The notes beneath the pieces were generated by a model. That model had not been told where the DNA came from. It saw only the letters and a list, made by a program, of their open reading frames with translations, and did no database searches. Both the position numbers and the translations under genes were made by a program. A DNA stretch of 64,000 nucleotides from Macrothele yani (Eukaryota > Arthropoda > Arachnida > Araneae > Macrothelidae). The DNA is taken from assembly GCA_039090855.1 (NCBI GenBank), contig CM077034.1, positions 228,310,701 through 228,374,700 on the forward strand, given 5' to 3'. Positions 1-12,500 of the stretch are shown piece after piece. Every line of letters begins with the position of its first letter. Position 1 is the first letter of the stretch.

Positions 1-174
1 GCCAATTTTAATCAGATTTGCTATAAGAAAGATAACTCACATTATTTTATGCTCACAACGATCAAAATGCATTCAATGCATATAATTATCTCATCAGTAT
101 AATATTATTAGAATACCAACACCTGGAAAAAGATTCATTTGTAACTGAGAAATTGCATATTGCATATAAATTTT

Positions 175-388
175 GTGCCAACAGGTTAGAATACCTTTGA
201 AAAATGCAATTTTTAAAAAGAACAAAATTTTTGAAGATCACAATCCGATTTTTGGTGTAAACATGACAAGGATGATAAGTCAGACAATATCCGAAAACTT
301 AAAAAGTTCGTCGTCCTGGAGTGGGAATCGAACCTGTCTCTCAGATAGCGCCTGGGTATGCTAATCACTGCACCACCCAGAACGACAA
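175..388 (-). mobile_element. tRNA-derived SINE, second family (SINE-B)
   Basis: On the minus strand a tRNA-like head (about 385 down to 308) carries a B box, GGTTCGATTCC, at 334-324 and an A-box-like TGGTGCAGTGA at 375-365. It is followed by a body whose 3' part (about 300 down to 230) ends in a motif read as GACAAGGATG...GAAGAT on the plus strand. The same body motif recurs at 551-696, 41176-41245 and 57551-57621. The head sequence differs from SINE-A, so this is a separate family. Ends and TSD are not resolved. Confidence 0.6.
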
Positions 389-550
389 AGTCTCAAGTTT
401 CCGATTAATTTGAGTATAACCATCGCAGGATTTGCTAGTCGAAGCAACTGGCATTCATGTTCAGCGAACCTGGAGATTAAGAATCCTATCCCGTGATTAC
501 CCGGAGGAGCAGATAAATCATGAATGGAATACGGGATTAAATAAACCGCA

Positions 551-696
551 TACCATACAAATTTTTCGAAGATGACAATCCGTTTATTGGTGCAATTATG
601 ACAAGGATTCCAGTTTTCCGATGTTATCTGACTTACCATCCTTGTCAGATTTACACCAAAAAAATGATTGTCATCTTCAAAAAATTTGTATGTTAG
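551..696. repeat. Inverted pair of SINE-B tail sequences
   Basis: Two arms of about 55 bases (551-605 and 641-694) are reverse complements with several mismatches, around a loop of about 35 bases. Both arms match the 3' body of the SINE-B copy at 175-388. The right arm runs in the opposite orientation to that copy. The right end abuts the SINE-A insertion that starts at 703. Confidence 0.6.
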
Positions 697-702
697 AATA
701 CC

Positions 703-933
703 TTTTTTTTTTTTTTTTTTTTTTGATTGGAGGTTTAACGACCACCGTGAGCAACTCAATGGGCTATAAGCAGTCGCCCGTCCCTAATTTAGGGTCACTG
801 GTTCCAGGGAAGGGAGAGAGGCAGTGCCGTAAGACAAACACAACATCCATGCCTGAGCGGGATTCGAACCCGGACCCCTTACGGACGAATGATCAGAGGC
901 CAACGCCTTAGACCACTGCGCCACCGGGGCGGC
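703..933 (-). mobile_element. SINE-A copy with TSD
   Basis: Read on the minus strand it has the tRNA-like head (GGCGCAGTGG A-box region, GGTTCGAATCC B box), the body and a poly-A tail seen as poly-T at 703-722. TSDs GAATACC(TTT) flank it at 696-702 and 934-943. No coding capacity. It interrupts a SINE-B-like sequence; the flank resumes after the second TSD as at 187-215. Confidence 0.9.
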
Positions 934-1401
934 GAATACCTTTGAAAAATGCAATTTTCGGTCTGTGGGGCTAATATCTTCCATCTCTCTCTCTCTCTTT
1001 GATCCCCCCTCCCCCGCGCTGTCTTTACCAGTTATCGCCAATCTAAAACCTACAGCATTTCTCCTGTGTCTCTCTCATTAAGACTATGAGCAAATAGGGT
1101 TGGAAAAGTAGAAACGGCTGAAATTATGATCACGTAAATCAGAACATACAGGAACGATGGGTGCTTGAGGACACATAGTATCCCTCAAAATTGCAGTGAC
1201 TTGAAAAAAAAAGGAAGAAACAAAAATGAAATCTGTAAAACTAGACGATACCCGTTGGAATCGACAGTTTGTTTATGTTTTGTTTTTTTGGGGGTTTTTT
1301 TTTAAAAGAATAAACTCCTATGAAACAACAAATGTAAATTTTATTTGATTGACAAATTCATTCAACCACTTCAATAAAGACAATAGTCCAGGTTCGTGAT
1401 A
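934..1401. other. No gene seen; AT-rich sequence
   Basis: Nothing recognisable. It has short CT-rich (about 983-1010) and T-rich (about 1270-1300) runs and no sustained open frame. Confidence 0.6.
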
Positions 1402-1626
1402 TTTTTTTCTTCTTTTGACTGAAAGTTTAATGGCCACCATAAGCAACTCAATGGGATATAAGGTGTCGCCCATCCCTTATTTATGGGTCAGTGGTTCCAG
1501 GAAAGGGACCGAACCAGTGCCGTAAGACAAACACAACATTCATGCCTCAGTGAGATTCGAACCCGAGCCTTCACGAAAGAATCATCATAAGCCAGCGCCT
1601 AGACCACTTTCGCCACCAGGGCGGCC
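1402..1626 (-). mobile_element. Old, diverged SINE-A copy
   Basis: It aligns end to end with the other SINE-A copies (tail, body, B box, A box, terminal GGCGGC) but has many substitutions throughout. It is clearly older than the other copies in the window. No convincing TSD. It lies just outside the left end of the 3.8 kb array. Confidence 0.85.
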
Positions 1627-1733
1627 ATTTTCGTAATGAGCATCACGATTGCACCCTTTTTTAGTCGTAAAATTTGAGGCGGAAGTCAACTCATCTCGAT
1701 CGTGTGCCAAAATTCAACTGGATAGTTCACTCC

Positions 1734-2592
1734 TCGTATTTCCAAAGGGCAAAGTTCTATAGCTATTTTCTTCACAATTGACGCGTTCCCAAGGATGAAA
1801 CTTTGAACATCGATAAAAATAAGTTCATTTTATACCCTAGTATAATTAATATGTTCTGAAATTTAACCATAATTACGTAATCCAGCATTTGTTTGTCTAC
1901 TGACGTCATCAATGTACAGATCCCGCTATCTATTTTCTGATCTTAACACCACCAAAGGAAAACTAATTGATTTTTAATAAAATTATGGATACGTTTTAGG
2001 AAATATTATGTACAATAGGCCATAATATAAAGTTACCTTTATTGATGTTCAAATTTTAATTTTTGGGAACACATTAAGTATGCAGAAAATGGATACAGAA
2101 GGTTGATCATTGGAAATACAAGGCAAAGATTTTTTTTTTTTTGTATTGGAGGTTTAACGACCACCGTAAGCAACTCAATGGGCTATAAGCAGTCGCCCGT
2201 CCCTAATTTAGGGTCACTGGTTCCAGGGAAAGGAGAGAGCCAGGGCCGTAAGACAAACACAACATCCATGCCTCACCGGGATTCGAACCCGGACCCCTTC
2301 GGACGAATGATCAGAAGCCAACGCCTTAGACCACTGCGCCACCGGGGCGGCGGCAAAGATTTTAGATGGATCCACCTTAACTGCGTAAGGCTTAAAAATC
2401 GAATTCACACCGCCCCACACGAAAGGACTAGAGTCAACGATGATAATTACGAAAAACTATGGAAACAACTTCCTATTTTGCTCGGATGCCTAAGTTACTG
2501 TTCCTTTTATTACAGATTATTATCAATTATATTTTCGTCTTAACGATTACCGACATTTATCGCGACGATAGCGTACAGTCAGATTTTTTCTT
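1734..2592. repeat. Array unit 0 (partial, diverged, left edge)
   Basis: This is the right-hand ~0.63 kb of a unit, interrupted by the SINE-A at 2131-2351. It differs from the central units at many positions. Its left end falls inside the unit, so the array begins truncated. Confidence 0.8.
2131..2351 (-). mobile_element. SINE-A in array unit 0
   Basis: Full head, body and poly-A tail on the minus strand, flanked by the TSD GGCAAAGATTTT (about 2122-2133 and 2352-2363). The equivalent place in the central units (about 13085, 16878, 20662) is an uninterrupted empty site, so the insertion followed the formation of the array. Confidence 0.93.
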
Positions 2593-2894
2593 GGTGCTTG
2601 ACGATAATGGAATCGTCTGATTTTAGGGATGCAGCAAGCATTTCCCGGGTTTTAACTCATGCGATTTGCAGCAAGGGAGCAGGCGAAGGGTTCGGTAATA
2701 TTCTTATCATAGGGCGGAACCGTGGCAGTAAACATTGCTTCATCTGAAATGTGTAAGGGGGCTTCTTTGTCTCTTAAGTGATCCTTCTTAAGGGAACAGT
2801 GAGATCCCACTACCCAGGGATTGTGTCCCCAGCAAGCAATGTGAGACAAGAATGGAGTGGGTTGGGGATGAACCAAAGGTTGGGGCTACCGTAG

Positions 2895-5588
2895 CAGTGG
2901 CGGCTCGTGGTTGGAAAAATAGGTGAAGAGGTACAAGAGCAGTATGAAAAGATATCTACTGTCTAGAATGAAAATCCCTTGATGAGGACTTACCTATTTT
3001 TTGTATATTAAATCAATTTTTCTTCCTTTTAAAGCTGCAAATTTGTCGATTATGTCGTCATAAGATGGTTATAAGGTTGTTTCTTCGTAAGCATCAACAA
3101 AATGTCTTCCTGAATAGAAATATTTACCAAAGAAGCAAGTCTATCTTGGGAACTAGTGTTTCTTGAGCAAGTTTGTATTCTTTTAAGAAAACTTCTTTCC
3201 GCTGGCACACTTGTAGATGGAATTGTTAAACTGAGGAAAAGCAATTTATAATCTTCTGTAAAAATGTCTTTGTCTATGTGAAACACTCGAAGGAGTTCTT
3301 GAGTCAGTATATTCCTTAATTTTTAATCGGCATATACAGGAATCAGTTCATTTTGAAGGCGCTGGTGTTTAGTAAATATGTTTCTGTAAAAATGTAGATT
3401 ATCAAGAGCACGAGAGGGAAAGCATGCATTAATTTATTCGAATTTGGTTGTGTCAGCAAGTCAGACAAATTGAAGTTTCTTACAGTCTTGAAATCTTATA
3501 TTCATTTCCATAAGAATGTGGTCCAAAATTTCAAAATACAATTGTTTATAATTTTGAAAAAATGTTTCTTGTGTAAGAGCAGCATATTCCCGTGCTTATT
3601 TCTGTGATTTTCCTAGCTTTTCCAAACTTTGTTTCAAATAACTCATCGTTCTTTTTATGGCTGAAAATTTCACGAGGTTTTTTTTTTAATTTGAGTTACA
3701 CAATAATTTATGCTTAGTCATTTTTTCTTCAAAAGTTCGAATAATAGATCGGTGTAGACAAAAATGTAAATTCGAAAGTGTTCATATCATGCAAAAAACC
3801 CTTGGCAAAATGAATTGATTTTTTGTCTGATTATTCGCTATTCGTCAGAAATCCGAACACTTCCTTTAATTTATCCCAATCTTCAACAACTACACTTACT
3901 AATTTCGAAGCGAAGAACCATCGAGTTTATGTTATGGTTGGTCTGGTTCTTGCGGTTGTTGATATAAGTGTATAAGACCGTTTCGCAGAATGGTGAACAA
4001 ACGAAGCAATTCCACTGAGGCTTGCAAAAGTTTTCGACACTTACAAATTTTAGAAAAACTCGGGTGTAATACAAGATTCAAACGATGAACTAAGCAATGA
4101 ACAAAAACAGCTTGAGAAGCTTTATCCTTGACTTTTTTTTCTGTAGCACATTTAAGTGCCCAGACATACTTCCCCGGCGTAACATTGTGCTATTTATTTG
4201 TGTTGGTAATCAGACTGTTCCAAAATTTTGTCTAGCATTTTGTATAAAGCTCCTGACGTTTTATCTTCATTCACATCACGGAAACCCAAAAATCCCTCAA
4301 CCAATACACCTTCCGAATCAACAATAAAAAATTATTTAATTTTTGACGTGATCGTTTATATATTCAGAAATACATTAAATTAATTCATTTGGAATAGTTT
4401 TTTTATCATTTCGCATTGATTTTCAATTTCTAAAGAACTTCTTCTTTTGAACAATGAAAGTAATTCAATGAAATTTCTACGATTTATCGAGCTCACGCTT
4501 TCGTCATGGATATGGAATGCTAGTTCTTATTTGCTCAAATACAGTATAGACTAATATTGCATCAATCACTGTCTGCAGGAAAAGTCTATTTAAACGAACG
4601 TTTTCGTTAAAATGCGTTTTCAAAAGCCTAGCATTCTTCCTCAGGGCATTGGCAATGGTGTTTTGAATTGTATCAAAATTCTTGAACATTAATCCGCATT
4701 TCAGGTGTTCGCTAAAATCACGATGTTCATGAAGTGACCGTGTTACGCTTAATAAATCTGAGAATCCGTCTTTATTCCACGCCGAAGGTATATTACTAAA
4801 AAGTAAGAATTGCCAAAAAAATTAACGCAGAAGTGCTGCAAATCCATTTATATTCAGTAAACCAACAGTTTGTAAAATTAATATTGTTAGATTTACCGCT
4901 CTTCTTGATTTCGTTCTTGGCAATAACTGTCAGTGAATCCGTCGTTCGTCCTTGAAGCAAAATGTCTCTTTTATCTTCATCATTCCACAGATTAAATGGA
5001 GTTTGCAATAAATTACAAACAATATCGTCCACAGGATGCATACTAAAAACTATCACAACCAGTTAAATTGTACACAAACCTAAAATATCAGTTAAAGCTT
5101 TCAACAAATAATCACAAAGCACGAAAGAACAAATTCCTTTTGGAAAGTAATGCACCACAGCACCTTAAAGGAAAAAGCCCTAGCAGATTGCAAGGTACCC
5201 TGGTAGTCCGCCCGCTCCAGCGTGATCTCTCACGACTTTACGCTCAAAAACTGAAAGATGCAGAGGTCAGGCGCATGAAGCTGGAACACTTCACTTGAGC
5301 GAGCAGATTGGGGAGGGTGACGTCACGGTTACCATGGCAACTCGGCGGAAAACTGTAGACTTCAAAGCATTCTCATTTCGGGTCTTCACTTGCACTGTTT
5401 TGCGCATAAGGATTTGTTTTCCGTACTGAGCGCACCATGCGAATTAATATCTATTCAAAATTTTGAGTATTTTGGAACTGAATAAAGGCAAAAAAGAATA
5501 TATTATAAAAAAATACTGAATAAAACTTTGTTTTGAGTAAAATAGGGGAAGAGGCACTGCACCTACTTCACTTGAAAAGCCGCCACTG
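2895..5588 (-). mobile_element. hAT DNA transposon, decayed (hAT-1)
   Basis: Terminal inverted repeats start CAGTGGCGGCT at 2895 and end with its complement at 5588. The interior carries hAT transposase remnants on the minus strand. It splits the array unit between about 2894 and 5589, where central units read straight through (for example near 9822). The 8-bp TSD is not clean: TACCGTAG on the left against AATCATGG on the right. Length 2,694 bases. Same family as the element at 33063-37273. Confidence 0.85.
3050..5056 (-). pseudogene. hAT transposase relic (hAT-1)
   Basis: Minus-strand fragments in order: an N-terminal block at 5056-4796 (residues including CNLLQTPFNLWNDEDKRDIL), a middle block at 4689-4504, and a C-terminal block at 3286-3050 with PSTSVPAERSFLKRIQT...SRNT. 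The last is the hAT C-terminal dimerisation motif, as found in ZMYM1-like hAT transposases. The blocks match the relic at 33560-37118. Known family role: cut-and-paste transposition through an RNase H-like DDE core with a C-terminal dimerisation region. Stops and frame changes between blocks rule out a working enzyme. The start codon cannot be assigned. Confidence 0.75.
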
Positions 5589-6720
5589 TAATCATGGTAA
5601 TGGGTCCTAACAACTTAGCCCCTCACGGACCACGTGACTGGGGAAGTTTTCGTCTGTTGTCTCTGAGCATAGAAAATCGCCCCGTTCGACTGGTCGCACC
5701 GAAAATTCTTGCAACCCCCCCCCCCCCCCCGCCAAAAGAAAGCAAGGTGAATCCATTATCATCAAGTGCCAAGTAAAAAACAATCCCGCAATACGTGACA
5801 TTGTTTGTTAAAGGTAACTCCGCTACAGAACGATCGCCGACTTGTTTTTACCTCCTACGGAATTACACTATCACAAGTTAAAACTAAACATCGTTTACAC
5901 TAATTAGTAAAAGAACAAATGACATAGTGAAATTAGTAGTAAGCAAGTAAATTCTTCTTTGAAAGTCATAGCTGCTTTAAGAGGTCTACACAGGAATTAT
6001 GAGTTCTCAAGAGACTAGAATGGAGCTGCATGAAAGTGTCAGTATTCGTTTGTCTGGTACTTTGTATTGCTTTGTGGATCTAACATCTGAATATCAGAGA
6101 ACAGCTTACTGACATGTATATGTATGTAACTAATTAAATATTAACACGAGTTTTTCTCTCATTACTAAAACTTGAAAATCAACTGAATCCAGATCATGTC
6201 CTTCGAGTCTTCAATAAGGAAATCTGATGTCTGAACACAATGAAGTGTTTTCAGAGAAGTTTATTTAAGAAAAACCAATACAGTTTTAAGGACAATCTGA
6301 CTTTCACGATAAACTGTTGTAATTGTGTACTGCATGCTCGGACACTTTCGCGTACTCATTACGATTATTCATATTTCAAATGCTTTGCAGTTATTAAAGT
6401 CCATCGCGGAAGTTTAGGCACAAATAAATATCGACGCTAAAACGTAAAAGTTCCTAGAAAAGAAACATGAATATAGAAAAACATATGAAACACTTCAAAC
6501 TGCGTCACCCTGCGAAATGGAAATCCAAAACGTGCAATGGGTATAAATACGAGTATACGCTCATTGTGTGAAAGGAGTTGTTCTCAAAAGAACTTCGTCC
6601 GAACGCTTTCATTTTTTTTAATCACTTAGATTAGAAAAAACAAACAATGATTTCGCATTATGTAAAGATACTTTTGTCCAACTTCAAACAAATGCGCAAT
6701 CATTTTTTTAAACAAAGCTT
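5589..6720. other. Array unit 1 continued, no gene
   Basis: This is unit sequence to the right of hAT-1, matching for example 9825-10980 in unit 2. It includes a poly-C run (about 5713-5730) that varies in length between units. No gene recognised. Confidence 0.7.
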
Positions 6721-6936
6721 TTTTTTTGATTGGAGGTTTAACGACCACCGTGAGCAACTCAATGGGCTATAAGCAGTCGCCCGTCCCTAATTTAGGGTCA
6801 CTGGTTCCAGGGAAGGGAGAGAGCCAGTGCCGTAAGAAAAACACAACATCCATGCCTGATCGGGATTCGAACCCGCACCCCTTACGGACGAATGATCAGA
6901 GGCCAACGCCTTAGACCACTGCGCCACCGGGGCGGC
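6721..6936 (-). mobile_element. SINE-A in array unit 1
   Basis: Complete head, body and short tail on the minus strand. The TSD AAACAAAGCTT lies on both sides (about 6710-6720 and 6938-6948). Unit 2 has the empty site near 10975-10985. Confidence 0.93.
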
Positions 6937-8996
6937 GAAACAAAGCTTGGAAATATCAAATTTCGTCTTGATCGGTTAAACACTTTCAGCGCCATTTCTT
7001 TCTTAAGAAAAAAGAAAACTTCCCGAAGGTAACTTCAGTTTTGCTGCATTTAATGGCACCAAAAGAGGAGGTATTCCCGAGATATACATAGTTTCAAATA
7101 TGTAAAAAGCTGATAAATACAAATGCATAACTTTGCCACGTTATCTTATAATTCTTGAAGCACTGTTACGGTGCTTATTAATATTCTTTTATATTGCTAT
7201 ATTAGAATAAAATTAGTTTACCGAAGAAAATAAAATGTTTCTAGCCTCCTCGAATTTACCACAAGCTGTGTCCCTGCCAGCCGTATTTCACCCAGGCGAA
7301 CAAGAAAAACAAACAAAAAGACAAAAAAAAAAAGAAAAAAATTAGAAGGTTTGACAGATCCTATTCCACCTTATTCTTCCTCCTAAGGGTTCCATCTCAG
7401 CGTCACCAGAAGTGTTCTCGCAACGAAGTTTATCTCTGCCTTTCTAGGTTCGATGAAACGTCTTTCTCCCAACCAGTCAGTTCGAAATCTCAACCCCGAC
7501 TTTTAAAAACCACACATGAAACCATAAAGTAAGTCTGTAACGCAGGGTTCTTAGATATCTCTTAGGTGGTGGTGGGGTCCATTCGCGATCTGTGCCCTGA
7601 TTGGCCCTTTCGCTTGAAGTCACTGCCGAGGCCCGCGCAAGGGGCACGGAGCAGCACGGAGCCGAAGTGGCCGAAGCCAAACACATAGTTCATACGTAAC
7701 TCAAGGCAAAGAGAAAACTTAAAAGTTATATGAGAAAAAGCTAAAGTTTTTCTGCATTTAAAAGTTTTCAATTCATCACGCAATTACTAAAAGAAAAGGA
7801 AAATGTCTAATTCAGAATGATTTCTTAACTAATAAAATAGAGTTCGTTTAGCGTTTGTGAAACAACAAATAAGGAATTTAAATCGGCAGAAAAAACTTCC
7901 GCTTTTGTTCTAACTTTCGCATTTTTAAAAACTAGCGTCAGAACTATTCTCACAGACAGCTCTTTGGACATAAACTTTAGATACAAAATAAAGGTTTGTA
8001 TTGAATTATACCAGAAATTAATGTTTCTTTTTCATACCGAAATTTTATTGTTTTTCTTTTACACACGGCATTGTTACTTTTTTATTATCCATTTCATATT
8101 TCGACCTCGAAATGGCGACCAATTCTAAAAACTCCGATAGAAATAACTTTTGACATTCACTTACAAAGTGGTTTAAATTTTTGGGATCCAACTTCTATAT
8201 TTTGACTTTCATTGCAGTGAATGAACGTTTTTGTTTAGGAAACTAAACAGTTTCTCTTCTAAACATATTCATTTCCGGAAATTCGCAAACATGAAAAAAA
8301 AACAATTAGGCACAATTTCTACGAAATAACAGGACAGAATAGTGGGGTCGTGAAGATTTATAGCAAACAAACACACAGCAACAGAAGGAATTCTTTTTGT
8401 TACCACTATTGTTATCTTATTGCGTTTACCATTTTTTACCACGATAGTTATCTTTTCCTATCACAATAAAAATTACTCTCGCCACAATAAAAATATGACC
8501 TTATTGCTTTAAACAGAGCTATGCCAAACCGCGCCATTTTGTTCTTTCTGAGCAAAGAAAAACCCTTTCCACTCTGGCAAATATGGAGACCACCTCAAAA
8601 GTGTGATAAAAATTAACTATAACAATGATCTTTTTACAATTTAAAGTGGTTCTACCTAAAACCTGTTCATCGTATATCCAAAGGGCAAAGTTCTGTAGCC
8701 ATTTTCTACACAATTGATGCGTTTTCAAGGATGAACATTTTTACATCGATAAAAGTAAGTTTATTTCATAGCCTAGTATACCTAATAATTTCTAAATTTT
8801 CACCATATTTAAGTAATCCAGCATTTGTTTGTCTACTGACGTCTTCAATGTACAGGTCGCGCTATCCATTTTCTGGCCTCAACGCCATCAAAGGAAACGT
8901 TATTGATTTTTAATATAATTATGGATAAGTTTTAGAAAATATTAAGTATACTAGGCTATAATACATTTATATTTATTTATGTTCAAATTTTCAATT

Positions 8997-9219
8997 GCCG
9001 CCCCCGGTGGCGCAGTGGTCTAAGGCACTGGCCTCTGTTCATTCGTCCGTAAGGGGTCCGGGTTCGAATCCCGGTTTGGCATGGATGTTGTGTTTGTCTT
9101 ACGGCACTGCCTCTTTCCCTTCCCTGGAACCAGTGACCCTAAATTAGGGACGGGCGACTGCTTATAGCCCATTGAGTTGCTCACGGTGGTCGTTAAACCT
9201 CCAAAAAAAAAAAAAAAAA
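8997..9219 (+). mobile_element. SINE-A in array unit 1, plus orientation
   Basis: The head starts GCCGCCCCC at 8997 and the B box GGTTCGAATCC follows. The body ends in a poly-A of about 17. The TSD AAATTTTCAATT is at about 8985-8996 and 9217-9228. The empty site is present in units 2-5 (for example 13011-13025). Confidence 0.93.
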
Positions 9220-9522
9220 TTTTCAATTTTGGGAACGCATTAATTGTGCACAAAATGACTACAGAAGTTTGCATATTTGAAATACAAGGCAAAGATTTTA
9301 GGTGGATCCACCTTAACTGCGTAACGCTTAAAAATCAAACTCACACCAGCCCCACACGAAAGGACTAGAACCAACGATTAGAATTACGAAAAATTATGAA
9401 AACAACTTGCTATTTTGCTCGGATGCCTAAGTTACTGTTCTTTTTGTTACAGATTATTATTAAATATGTTTTTTCTTAACGATTACACACATTTATCGGC
9501 GTATAGTCGGATTTTTTTTTTT

Positions 9523-12500
9523 GGCACTTGACGATAATGGAATCGCCTGATTTTAGGGATAGAGCAAGCATTTCCCGGGTCTAAACTCATGTGATTTGTA
9601 TCAAGGGTTCGGTAGTAATCTTATAATACGGCGGAACAGTGGCAGTAAACATTGCTTCATCTGAAAGGGGGAAAGGGGCTTCTTTGTCTTTTAAGTGATC
9701 CTTCTTAAGGGAACACTGAGATCCCACTACCCAGGGATTATGTCCCCTGCAAGCGATTTTAGGTAATGGGTGAGACAAGAATGGAGTGGGTGGGGGATGA
9801 ACCAAACAGTGGGGCTACCGTGGTAATGGGTCCTAAACATCACAGCCCCTCACGGAACAAGAGACTGGAGAAGATGTCGCCTGTTGTCTCTGAACATGGA
9901 AAATCACCTCGTTCGACAGGTCGCACCGAAAATTCTTTAAGCCCTCCCCCTCCCCGCCTCCAAAAATAGGCGATTCCATTATCATCAAGTGCCAAGTGAA
10001 AAAAAATCCGACAATACGTGACATTGTTTGATAAAAGTAACTCCGCTACAGAACATGGCCGACTTATTTTTACCACCTACGGAATTACACAATCACAAGT
10101 TAAAACTAAACGTCGTTTACACTAATTAATGAGAGAAGAAATGACAGTGAAATTAGTAGTAAGCAAGTAAATTTTTCATTGAAAGTCATAGCTGCTTTAG
10201 GAGGTCTACACAGGAATTATGAGTTCTCTAGAATGGCTCAGCATGAAAGAGTCAGTATTCGTTTGTCTGGTAGTTTGTATTGCTTTGTGGAGCTAACATC
10301 TGAATCTCAGAGAACAGCTTACTGACATGTATATGTATGTATGTAACTAAATAAATATTAATGCGGTGTTTTTCTCTCATTATGTAACTAATAAAATATA
10401 AACACGAGTTTTTCTCTCATTATAAAAACTTGAAAAGCAACTGAATTCAGATCATGTCCGTCGAGTCATCAACAAGGAATTCTAATGTCTGAACACAATG
10501 AAGTGTTTTTAAAGAAGTTTTTTTAAGAAAAACCAATACAGTTTTAAGGACAACCTATCATTCTGACTTTCACGATAAACTGTTGTAAATGTGCACTTTA
10601 TGCTCGGACACTTTTGCGTACTCATTACGATTACTCATATTTCAAATAAAGCACTTATTAAAGTCCGTCGCGAAAGTTTAGGCACAAATAAATATCGACG
10701 CTAAAAGGTACAAGTTCCTAGAAAAGGAACATTAATATTGAAAAACAAATGAAACACTTCAAACTGCGTCACCCTACGAAATGGGAAGCCAAAACATGCA
10801 ATGGGTATAAATACGAGTATACGCTCATTGTGTGAAAGGAGTTGTTCTCAAAAGAACTTCGTCCGAACCTTTTCATTTTTTTTAATCACCTAGCCTAGAA
10901 AAAACAAACAATGATTTCGCATTATGTAAATATACCATTGTCCAATTTCAAACGAATGCGCAATCATTTTGTTTAAACAAAGTTTTAAAATATCAAATTT
11001 CGTCTTGATCGGTTAAACAGTTTCAGCTCCATTTCTTTCTTAAGAAAAAAAAAAGAAAACATCCCGAAGGTAACTTCAGTTTTGCTGCAATTAATGGCAC
11101 CAAAAGAGGAGGTATTCCCGAGTTATACATAGTCTCAAATATGTAAAAAGTTGATGATTACAAATGCATAACTTTGCCACGTTACCATATAATTCTTGAA
11201 GCACTCTTACTGTTCTTATAAATATTCTGTTATATTGCTATATTAGGATAAAATTAATTTACCGAAGAAAATAAAATCTTTCTAGCCTCCCCAAATTTAC
11301 CACAAGCTGTGTCTCTGACCATCGTTTTACACCCAGGCAAACAAGAAAAACAAAGAAAACCAAAAAAAAAAAAATTTAAAAGACTTGACAGATCCTAACT
11401 CACCTTAATTTTCCTGCTAAGGGTTCCATCTCTGCGTCACCAGAAGTGTTGCCGCAACGAAGTTTATCTCTGCCTTTCTGGGTTTAATTCAACGTCTTTC
11501 TCCCAAACAGTTACTTCGAAATTTCAACTCCGACTCTTTATGAACCACACTAAAACCAAAAAGTAAGTCTGGAACGCAGGGTTCTTATACATCTATTAGG
11601 GGGTCCATTAGCGATCTGTGCTCTGATTGGCTCTTTCGTTTGACGTCACTGCTGTGGCCGCGCAATGGGCACGGACCAGCACGGAGCCGAAGTGGCAGAA
11701 GCCAAACACATAGTTTATACGTAACTCAAGGCAAAGAGAAAACTTAAAGTTTATATGAGCAAAAGCTAAAGTTTTTCTGCATTTAAAAGTTTTCAATTCG
11801 TCACGCAATTACTAAAGAAATGGAAAATGTCTGGTTCAGAATGCTTTCTTAAGTAATAAACTAGAGTTAATTCAGCGTTTGTGAAACAAGTAAGGAATTT
11901 AAATCGGCAGAAAAAACTTCCACTTTCTATTCTAATTTGCGCAGTTTTAAAAACTAGCTTCAGAACTATTCTCACAGGCAGCTCTATGGATAAAAATTTA
12001 ATTAGATACAAAATAAAGGTTTGTATTGAATTATACCAGAAATTAATGTTCCTTTTCCCCACCGAAATGTAGTCGACTTTCTTTTACCCATGGCATTGTT
12101 ACTTTTTTATTTTTCATTTCACATTTCGACCTCGAAATGGCGACCATTTCTAAAAACTCGGATTGAAATTATTCTTGAAATTCACTTACAAAGTGGTTTA
12201 AATTTTTGGGATCCAACTTCTATATTTTGACTTTCATTGCAGTGAATGAACGTTTTTGTTTAGTAAACTAAACAGTTTCTCTTCTAAACATATTCATTTC
12301 CGGAAATTCGCAAACATTTAAAAAAAAAACAATTAGGCACAATTTCTACGAAATAATAGGACAGAATAGTGGGGTCGTGAAGATTTATAGCAAACAAACA
12401 CACAGCAACAGAAGGAATTCTCTTTGTTACCACTATTGTTATCTTATTGCGTTTACCATTTTTTACCACGATAGTTATCTTTTCCTATCACAATAAAAAT

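Larger units (their letters stand above)
2593..9522. repeat. Array unit 1 (diverged, three insertions)
   Basis: About 3.78 kb of unit sequence remains after subtracting a 2.69 kb hAT element and two SINE-A copies with their TSDs. It is more diverged from the central units than those are from each other. For example, the TGACGTCA motif of the central units is TGAAGTCA here (about 7614). Confidence 0.85.

Noticed and set aside
721..911. Many short frames beginning GGLTTTVSNSMGYKQSP
   Set aside because: Translation of the SINE-A body. Its repetition reflects SINE copies, not a protein family.
9587..9805. 72-codon minus-strand frame MVHPPPTPFLSHP... recurring in most units
   Set aside because: Low-complexity, frame lost in some units (for example unit 5), no known domain. 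A translated database search with many independent hits could change this.
11793..12062. 89-91 codon minus-strand frames (MGKRNINFWYNS...) in each array unit, with plus-strand shadows
   Set aside because: Overlapping open frames on both strands in AT-rich repeats, with no start context, domain or codon pattern to support a gene.
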